Assembly: GCA_913055925.1 (NCBI GenBank)
Contig: CAJXLH010000014.1
Coordinates: 1-19,058, forward strand
Length of the DNA stretch: 19,058 bases
Direction of reading: 5' to 3'
Source of the DNA: an uncultured Maritalea sp.
GTDB lineage: Bacteria; Pseudomonadota; Alphaproteobacteria; Rhizobiales; Devosiaceae
Every line of letters begins with the position of its first letter. The stretch's first letter is position 1. The notes under the pieces were generated by a model. That model saw only the letters and a list, made by a program, of their open reading frames with translations. It was not told the DNA's origin and did no database searches. The translations under genes and the position numbers were made by a program. This document shows positions 13,673 through 19,058 of this stretch, piece by piece.

Positions 13673-14782
13673 ATGTATGTCGCAGTGAAGGGTGGCGAAA
13701 AAGCCATCAAAAACGCACACAAGCTTTTCGCGGCGAAGCGCCGAGGCAATGCGAATGTCCCCGGCCTCACTACCGCGCAAATTGTTGAGCAATTGTCATT
13801 TGTCGTGGATCGTGTGATGGGCGAAGGCTCACTGTTCGATCGCGAATTAGCGGCTATCGCCATCCGTCAGGCACAGGGCGATTTGATCGAAGCGATTTTC
13901 CTAATCCGTGCTTACCGCACCACATTGCCGCGATTTGGTTATTCGACGCCAATCCAAACCGATGAAATGCTCATTTCTCGCCGCATTTCTGCAACATTTA
14001 AAGATTTGCCGGGCGGGCAAATTCTTGGACCAACCTTCGACTATTCTCACCGCCTTATCGATTTCGGCTATGATTCGGAAGAAGCGGCTGAAGCGCCAGA
14101 ACAGTCCGAGCTGATTGAAGCTTCAACGCCGCGTGTGACCGACATGCTGGGTGATCAAGGCATGATGGAGCCGGACCCACAATCGGCCGAGGGCGAAGAA
14201 GTGGGTGACTTAACCCGCGCGCCACTCGACTTCCCCGCCGACCGCGATCTTCGTTTGCAAAACTTGGCGCGTGGCGACGAAGGCTTTTTGCTGGCGCTTG
14301 GTTATTCAACCCAGCGTGGCTATGCCCGCACGCACCCATTTGCTGGCGAAATCCGCATGGGTGAAGTGGAAGTTGAGTTTTTTGCAGAAGAGCTGGGCTT
14401 TGAAGTGCCGCTGGGCAAAATCTCTGTCACTGAATGCCAGATGATCAACCAGTTCCAGGGCAGCGAGGAAGCGCCCCCACAGTTCACCCGCGGCTATGGC
14501 CTTGTATTCGGTCATGCGGAGCGAAAAGCCATGTCAATGGCGCTTGTTGATCGCGCACTACGTTGGGAAGAGCTGGGCGAAGAACTCACCGCACCTGCAC
14601 AAGATCAAGAATTTGTGTTGTCACACTCTGACAATATTCAAGCCACAGGATTTGTGGAGCACCTCAAGCTTCCACACTATGTGGATTTCCAAGCTGAACT
14701 CGATTTGATCCGCACCATGTCTGAAGAGTTTTGGGCGGAGCGAAACGACGAACCAACAACCAAAATGGGGGCAGCAGAATGA
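13673..14782 (+). CDS. phnI: C-P lyase core subunit PhnI
   Basis: A 369-residue protein. PhnI is the nucleosidase-like subunit that, with PhnG, PhnH and PhnL, displaces adenine from ATP with phosphonate to give an alkylphosphonate ribose triphosphate. Characteristic stretches: MYVAVKGGEKAI at the start, RRISATFKDLPGGQILGPTFDYSHRLIDFGY (about 103-133), YSTQRGYARTHPFAGEIRMG (about 211-230), and FVLSHSDNIQATGFVEHLKLPHYVDFQAEL near the C-terminus (314-343), which carries conserved histidines. An acidic, low-complexity linker (about 135-180) separates the halves. GAGAGG precedes the ATG. The stop overlaps the phnJ start by four bases (ATGA). Confidence 0.96.
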   Translation: MYVAVKGGEKAIKNAHKLFAAKRRGNANVPGLTTAQIVEQLSFVVDRVMGEGSLFDRELAAIAIRQAQGDLIEAIFLIRAYRTTLPRFGYSTPIQTDEMLISRRISATFKDLPGGQILGPTFDYSHRLIDFGYDSEEAAEAPEQSELIEASTPRVTDMLGDQGMMEPDPQSAEGEEVGDLTRAPLDFPADRDLRLQNLARGDEGFLLALGYSTQRGYARTHPFAGEIRMGEVEVEFFAEELGFEVPLGKISVTECQMINQFQGSEEAPPQFTRGYGLVFGHAERKAMSMALVDRALRWEELGEELTAPAQDQEFVLSHSDNIQATGFVEHLKLPHYVDFQAELDLIRTMSEEFWAERNDEPTTKMGAAE

Positions 14783-15681
14783 GCCTCGCAGAAATCTCAA
14801 CAGAGCAAGACGCATACAACTTTGCTTATCTCGATGAGCAAACAAAGCGTATGATCCGTCGCGCAATACTTAAAGGCATTGCGATCCCTGGCTATCAGGT
14901 GCCGTTCGCGGCACGCGAAATGCCAATGCCATATGGCTGGGGCACAGGCGGCGTGCAAGTCACCGCCTCCATTCTTGGTCCTGATGACACGCTGAAAGTG
15001 ATCGACCAAGGATCGGATGACACAACAAACGCCGTGGCTATTCGCAATTTCTTCGCGGTCACTTCGGGCGTTGAAATGACCATGAAGACCTCTGAGGCTT
15101 CCGTCATCCAAACCCGTCACCGCATCCCTGAAGAAGAGCTTACCGAAGATCAAACACTTATCTATCAAGTGCCCATTCCGGAGCCCCTTCGTTTTCTAGA
15201 GCCACGCGAGACGGAAACACGCAAAATGCACGCGCTTTCCGAATATGGCTTGATGCACGTAAAGCTATATGAAGACATCGCCACCCACGGGCATATCGCC
15301 ACAACCTATGCTTACCCAGTGATGGTTGAAGGCCGATATGTGATGGACCCGTCACCAACGCCAAAATTCGACAATCCTAAAATGCACAAAAACCGTGCGT
15401 TGCAACTGTTTGGTGCAGGCCGGGAAAAACGCATTTACGCCCTGCCCCCATTCACTGATGTGGTGAGCCTCGACTTTGAAGATCATCCATTTCAAATCCA
15501 AGAATGGCCGGACACCTGCTGTGCCATGTGCGGCGCAAAAGACGTCTATTTCGACGAAGTGATTTTGGACAATGAAGGCAGCCGCATGTTCGTTTGTTCG
15601 GACAGCGACTATTGCGAAACACGTCAGGCTGACGGCCACTATGGCGAAATGCACGCTGAATATAAGGAGCGCATTCAATGA
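14779..15681 (+). CDS. phnJ: C-P lyase radical SAM enzyme PhnJ
   Basis: A 300-residue protein, the catalyst that breaks the carbon-phosphorus bond using S-adenosylmethionine and a 4Fe-4S cluster, releasing the alkane and a ribose cyclic phosphate. The non-canonical cluster motif CX2CX21C is present at C248, C251 and C273, with C279 five residues later. These correspond to E. coli C241, C244, C266 and C272. The glycyl-radical residue (Gly32 in E. coli) aligns with G38 in IPGYQVPF. An extra Cys, C247, precedes the motif. The start is the ATG at 14779, overlapping the phnI stop; an earlier in-frame GTG lies within phnI. The stop overlaps phnK by four bases. All key residues are present, so the lyase is predicted to be functional. 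Confidence 0.97.
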   Translation: MSLAEISTEQDAYNFAYLDEQTKRMIRRAILKGIAIPGYQVPFAAREMPMPYGWGTGGVQVTASILGPDDTLKVIDQGSDDTTNAVAIRNFFAVTSGVEMTMKTSEASVIQTRHRIPEEELTEDQTLIYQVPIPEPLRFLEPRETETRKMHALSEYGLMHVKLYEDIATHGHIATTYAYPVMVEGRYVMDPSPTPKFDNPKMHKNRALQLFGAGREKRIYALPPFTDVVSLDFEDHPFQIQEWPDTCCAMCGAKDVYFDEVILDNEGSRMFVCSDSDYCETRQADGHYGEMHAEYKERIQ

Positions 15682-16469
15682 GCTTCCAAGACGTAAAACC
15701 GCTCCTGAAAGTTGAAGAGCTCAGCCATTATTATGGTCAGCAACTGGGCTGCAGAGACATCAATTTTGAACTCTATCCCGGCGAAGTTCTCGCTATTGTG
15801 GGCGAAAGTGGGTCCGGCAAATCGACGCTTCTCAATTGCTTGTCGACCCAGATCAACCCAACCATGGGCAAGGCGTATTATCGCTTTGCGGATGGCCGCG
15901 TTGAAAATCTTTATGAAATGAGTGAAGCCGACCAACGCACCCTGTTGCGCACCGACTGGGGTTTTGTGCACCAGCATCCGCGTGACGGGTTGCGCATGGG
16001 CGTTTCTGCAGGCGCAAATGTTGGCGAACGGCTGATGGCGCTTGGCCATCGCCATTATGACAATTTGCGCAGTACTGCGATCGACTGGCTTAGCCGTGTT
16101 GAGATTGACGCAGACCGCGTTGATGATGCACCGCGCACCTTTTCTGGCGGTATGCAGCAGCGTTTGCAAATCGCGCGAAATCTGGTCACAAACCCACGTC
16201 TTGTGTTCATGGACGAACCGACCGGCGGGCTTGATGTGTCGGTGCAAGCGCGACTGCTCGATTTGATCCGTAAACTTGTGAGCGATCTCGGCCTTTCCAT
16301 CATTATTGTGACCCACGATCTGGCTGTCGCACGATTGTTGTCACACCGCATTATGGTGATGAAAGGTGGTGAAGTGATTGAGCAAGGTCTAACCGACCAA
16401 GTGCTCGACGATCCGCACCAAGCATACACCCAATTATTGGTGTCTTCGATTTTGCAAGTTGGCACCTAG
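15678..16469 (+). CDS. phnK: C-P lyase-associated ATP-binding protein PhnK
   Basis: A 263-residue ABC-type ATPase with Walker A GESGSGKST (42-50), signature FSGGMQQR, Walker B LVFMDEPTGGLD and H-loop IIVTHDLA. PhnK docks on the PhnGHIJ core, on PhnJ, and is not a transporter subunit despite its ABC fold. It resembles the oligopeptide-type ATPases that PhnK is known to mimic. It overlaps phnJ by four bases. phnL follows after 21 bases, the loosest join in the lyase genes up to that point. Confidence 0.95.
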   Translation: MSFQDVKPLLKVEELSHYYGQQLGCRDINFELYPGEVLAIVGESGSGKSTLLNCLSTQINPTMGKAYYRFADGRVENLYEMSEADQRTLLRTDWGFVHQHPRDGLRMGVSAGANVGERLMALGHRHYDNLRSTAIDWLSRVEIDADRVDDAPRTFSGGMQQRLQIARNLVTNPRLVFMDEPTGGLDVSVQARLLDLIRKLVSDLGLSIIIVTHDLAVARLLSHRIMVMKGGEVIEQGLTDQVLDDPHQAYTQLLVSSILQVGT

Positions 16470-16490
16470 AATTTTAGAGATGGACATAGA

Positions 16491-17192
16491 ATGACCCAAC
16501 CAATTTTACGGGTTTCTAACCTCACCAAAACCTTCACCATGCACCTTCAAAACGGCTTGCATATGCCTGTGATGAATGATGTGGCCTTTGAAGTTTTTAA
16601 CGGCGAATGCGTTGTTTTGGCTGGCCCATCAGGCGTTGGCAAATCAACGCTGCTCAAGCTGATTTACGGCAATTATTCCGCCGACATGGGTGACATCGAA
16701 TTGCGCGTCGGCGACGAATTTATCAACCTTGTTGACGCCGATCCGCGCCTCATCTTGGACATTCGCCGCACCAAAATCGGCTATGTGAGCCAGTTCCTAT
16801 CTGCAATCCCGCGTGTATCGGCGCTCGATCTCGTCGCCGAAGTGGCCCAGAACTGGGGTCATGAGGAAGCGAAGTCGCTAGAGAAGGCGCAGACAATGCT
16901 CGCCCGTTTGAACATTCCTGAGCGCCTGTGGCACCTACCGCCTGCAACTTTCTCTGGGGGCGAACAACAGCGTGTGAACATTGCGCGTGGCTTTATGGGT
17001 GAGCATGAAATGCTGTTGCTTGACGAGCCTACCGCGTCACTTGATGCGATCAACCGCAAGGTGGTGCTGTCAATGATCGAAGAGAAAAAGCAGGCTGGCG
17101 CTGCAATGCTTGGTATTTTCCATGATGCCGAAACGCGAAACGCTGTGGCTGACCGTGAAATTGATGTCACTTCTTTTGCCGTTGCCGCATAA
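16491..17192 (+). CDS. phnL: C-P lyase-associated ATP-binding protein PhnL
   Basis: A 233-residue ABC-type ATPase with Walker A GPSGVGKST (45-53), Q-loop in YVSQFLSAIPRVSAL, signature FSGGEQQR, Walker B MLLLDEPTASLD and a histidine in GIFHDAET. With PhnG, PhnH and PhnI it is required for making the ribose-linked phosphonate triphosphate, and it can join the core complex with PhnK. The start is the ATG at 16491 with only a weak GGA upstream. After its stop there are 79 bases with no gene. That gap shows only a short inverted GTCA/TGAC around an A-run and no firm promoter. Confidence 0.95.
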   Translation: MTQPILRVSNLTKTFTMHLQNGLHMPVMNDVAFEVFNGECVVLAGPSGVGKSTLLKLIYGNYSADMGDIELRVGDEFINLVDADPRLILDIRRTKIGYVSQFLSAIPRVSALDLVAEVAQNWGHEEAKSLEKAQTMLARLNIPERLWHLPPATFSGGEQQRVNIARGFMGEHEMLLLDEPTASLDAINRKVVLSMIEEKKQAGAAMLGIFHDAETRNAVADREIDVTSFAVAA

Positions 17193-17271
17193 ATCCGCAT
17201 TGTCGTCAAAAAAATGACACGTGAATAATTCAAAAGACCCATCCAACCTTGGGGCTGACTAAAGAGCACAT

Positions 17272-17961
17272 ATGACTGAACGCTATGGCATATACTTCGC
17301 GCCGGCATGCCAAACCGAGCTCTGGAAACTTGGCTCGGAATGGCTAGGTCGCGACTGTGCGTCTGGGGTTGCAATGACCCAACCAGCGCTAATTGCGCGT
17401 GAACTCAGCCTCTCAGACTTCACCAAGTCGCCGCGCCGCTATGGTTTTCACGCAACCCTAAAGCCGCCATTTGCGCTTGCAAAAGGTCAAACAGTTGGCG
17501 GATTGCAGGACGCATTGAAAAACTTCAGCCTTGCGACAAAACCGGTTTCAATTGGTGAATTAAAACTGCGCCGCATCGGTTCATTTTTGGCCCTAACGCC
17601 AAAAGAACAGTCACCTGCAATCGCCCAATTTGCAGCATCTTGCGTTGAAAAATTTGAACCGTTTCGGGCACCCCTGTCCGCCGAAAGTCGGAAGAAACGA
17701 TTGCAAGCCAATCTCAGTGATCGCCAAAAGGAACTGTTGGATCGATGGGGCTATCCATATGTGATGGAAGAGTTCAGAATGCATCTGACACTTAGCGATT
17801 CACTTAACGACCAAGTTGCGCCTGATATTTTGCATGCAGCGAAACATTGGTTTGAACCCATTTTACACCAAGAGCACATGCTAGATCGCATCTGCCTATA
17901 CAAAGAACCTTCAACCGGCGCGCCTTTCGAGCGCATCGCCGACTTCGTGCTTGAGGGCTAG
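17272..17961 (+). CDS. DUF1045 (TIGR03223) phosphonate-operon protein, 2H phosphoesterase-like
   Basis: A 229-residue protein of the DUF1045 family that accompanies C-P lyase genes in many alphaproteobacteria. It contains two HxT motifs: H60-A-T62 in RYGFHATLKPPF and H171-L-T173 in FRMHLTLSD. These are spaced as in 2H phosphoesterases, which act on 2',3'-cyclic or 1,2-cyclic phosphates and RNA ends. Other family marks are the start RYGIYFAP and the end RICLYKEPSTGAPFERIADFVL. It sits between phnL and phnM; the phnM ATG is 14 bases after its stop. A reasonable hypothesis is processing of a cyclic ribose phosphate intermediate, a role filled by PhnP in E. coli. This is inference; phnP is not visible in the window, and genes beyond the edge are unknown. 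Confidence 0.88.
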   Translation: MTERYGIYFAPACQTELWKLGSEWLGRDCASGVAMTQPALIARELSLSDFTKSPRRYGFHATLKPPFALAKGQTVGGLQDALKNFSLATKPVSIGELKLRRIGSFLALTPKEQSPAIAQFAASCVEKFEPFRAPLSAESRKKRLQANLSDRQKELLDRWGYPYVMEEFRMHLTLSDSLNDQVAPDILHAAKHWFEPILHQEHMLDRICLYKEPSTGAPFERIADFVLEG

Positions 17962-17974
17962 AGAAAGAAAATCC

Positions 17975-19058
17975 ATGTCTGAATTGTCAGCGATCAAAAA
18001 CGCAAAAGTTATTCTGGATAATGAAGTGATCGAAGGCGGCATAGGTGTCGCAGATGGAAAGATTACATCTGTCGATCACAATGGTGCAGCAACTGGCCTT
18101 GATTTTGAGGGCGATTTTTTGGTGCCGGGGCTCGTTGAGTTACACACCGACCATTTGGAAAACCACTATCGTCCGCGCCCGCGCGTATTTTGGGATCCTA
18201 TGGCCGCTTTGCACGCCCATGACGCGCAAGTCAGCTCATCTGGCATCACAACCGTTTACGACGCTGTTCGCGTTGGATCAGATGCCGACATGCAAAATAT
18301 GGGCGAACACGTGGAAGTGCTGATGGGCGCGATTACAAAGGGCAAGGACGAAAAGCGCTTACGTTCTGACCACCTGGTGCATTTGCGTTGCGAACTTTCC
18401 TCCCACGATGCCTTGGAGCAATTCGAGCAATATTGTGAAATGGATATTGTTCGCTTGGCGAGCTTGATGGACCACACACCTGGCCAACGCCAGTTTGTGA
18501 AGATGGAGCAATATTACGCCTATTATCAGGGCAAAACCGGTCGCACCGACGCGGAAATGGAAGAGTTCATCGCCGCGCGGAAATCGGATCAAGAAAAATA
18601 CTCCGTCAGCAATCGTCGCAACATTGTCGCCAAAGGTCACGAAGTTGGCCTAGCACTCGCAAGCCACGATGATGCAACAATTGAGCATGTGGATGAGGCC
18701 AAGGAAGACGGGGTCGCGATTTCTGAATTCCCAACTACTTTGGACGCCGCAAAAGCGGCACGTGAAGCCGGCCTTTCAATTTTGATGGGCGCACCAAATG
18801 TTGTGCGCGGCAAGTCACACTCCGGCAACATCTCAGCATCTGACCTTGCGCGAGAGGGTTTGCTTGATGTGATGAGTTCTGACTACGTGCCTTTTTCATT
18901 GATGCAAGCCGCGTTTTCGCTACCTAAACGCATTGACGAAATTCGCTTGCCGGAAGCAATTGCTATGGTTTCGAAAAATCCAGCGCAAGCAGCAGGCCTG
19001 ACGGATCGCGGCGAGATTGCACAAGGCAAGAAGGCAGATCTAGTCCGCGTAACCCTGC
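17975..19058 (+). CDS. phnM: PhnM, alpha-D-ribose 1-methylphosphonate 5-triphosphate diphosphatase (partial)
   Basis: The frame is open from an ATG at 17975 to the right edge: 361 complete codons, with perhaps 15-20 missing compared with the usual 378-380 residues. PhnM belongs to the amidohydrolase superfamily and removes pyrophosphate from the ribose phosphonate triphosphate before PhnJ acts. The metal-binding strand-1 motif HTDHLENH is at 57-64. Further blocks are LRCELSSHDALEQFEQYCE, SLMDHTPGQRQF, LASHDDATIEHV (a metal ligand histidine and the catalytic region), MGAPNVVRGKSHSGNISA and MSSDYVPFSLMQAAF (the catalytic Asp). The start sits 14 bases after the DUF1045 gene. The last visible residues (GEIAQGKKADLVRV) begin the terminal beta-sandwich. 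Confidence 0.95.
   Translation, partial: MSELSAIKNAKVILDNEVIEGGIGVADGKITSVDHNGAATGLDFEGDFLVPGLVELHTDHLENHYRPRPRVFWDPMAALHAHDAQVSSSGITTVYDAVRVGSDADMQNMGEHVEVLMGAITKGKDEKRLRSDHLVHLRCELSSHDALEQFEQYCEMDIVRLASLMDHTPGQRQFVKMEQYYAYYQGKTGRTDAEMEEFIAARKSDQEKYSVSNRRNIVAKGHEVGLALASHDDATIEHVDEAKEDGVAISEFPTTLDAAKAAREAGLSILMGAPNVVRGKSHSGNISASDLAREGLLDVMSSDYVPFSLMQAAFSLPKRIDEIRLPEAIAMVSKNPAQAAGLTDRGEIAQGKKADLVRVTL

Noticed and set aside
15675..16316. Minus-strand open frame of 213 codons
   Set aside because: It is fully antisense to phnK, which has complete ABC motifs. No supporting start signal or protein similarity was recognised.
17193..17271. Gap between phnL and DUF1045 as a second promoter or Pho box
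   Set aside because: Only a short GTCA/TGAC inverted repeat around A residues is present. No pair of 11-bp-phased Pho half-sites or convincing -35/-10 was found.
1..19058. Mobile elements, CRISPR arrays, tRNA or rRNA genes
   Set aside because: No transposase, integrase, direct-repeat array with spacers, or cloverleaf-like sequence was recognised. Genes are tightly packed with consistent codon use.

Overview
The window looks like a stretch of an alphaproteobacterial chromosome, probably a marine or host-associated member of the Hyphomicrobiales/Rhodobacterales range. This rests on the C-P lyase gene order (phnF divergent from phnGHIJKL, a DUF1045 gene before phnM, phnCDEE on the other side), a TakP-like TRAP transporter, moderate GC and rhizobial-style protein sequences. 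The taxonomic call is inference; there is no rRNA or marker gene here. All genes appear intact apart from the two cut by the window edges. I see no mobile element, tRNA, rRNA or CRISPR array.

Left block (about 1-7357). An RpiR-type regulator (5239-6111, +) faces a tight minus-strand operon: an N-formylglutamate amidohydrolase-family enzyme (4333-5118), TRAP transporter small and large membrane subunits (dctQ, dctM), the Tat-exported TRAP binding protein (dctP), and a glutamine synthetase-family ligase that runs off the left edge. The combination suggests uptake and catabolism of an unidentified small carboxylate or amine through gamma-glutamyl or N-acyl-glutamate-type chemistry. Downstream of rpiR is a YhiN/HI0933-type FAD flavoprotein that ends convergently on, and overlaps by 4 bp, the last gene of the phosphonate transporter operon.

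Right block (7354-19058) is a phosphonate-utilisation island. The minus-strand operon phnC-phnD-phnE-phnE encodes an ABC importer with two unequal permeases. A convincing Pho box made of three 11-bp-phased half-sites lies upstream of phnC, and a strong intrinsic-terminator-like hairpin separates phnD from the permeases. PhnF (GntR/HutC type) is divergent from phnG-H-I-J-K-L, then DUF1045, then phnM (cut by the right edge). PhnG/H/I/J form the C-P lyase core. PhnJ retains the CX2CX21C iron-sulfur motif, an additional Cys and the glycyl-radical Gly. PhnK and PhnL are the associated ABC-type ATPases, PhnM is the triphosphate hydrolase, and the DUF1045 protein carries two HxT motifs of the 2H phosphoesterase fold.

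Regulation: the phnF-phnG intergenic region is packed with palindromes, including two 21-bp inverted repeats with identical geometry (7-bp arms, 7-bp spacer). It shows no Pho box, whereas the transporter operon has one. This suggests split control: phosphate starvation for uptake, and PhnF/ligand derepression for the lyase. The core pathway is well known. The least explained parts are the RpiR/TRAP/FGase/GS cluster, the DUF1045 2H protein, the roughly 190-residue periplasmic insertion in one PhnE, and the operator cluster.
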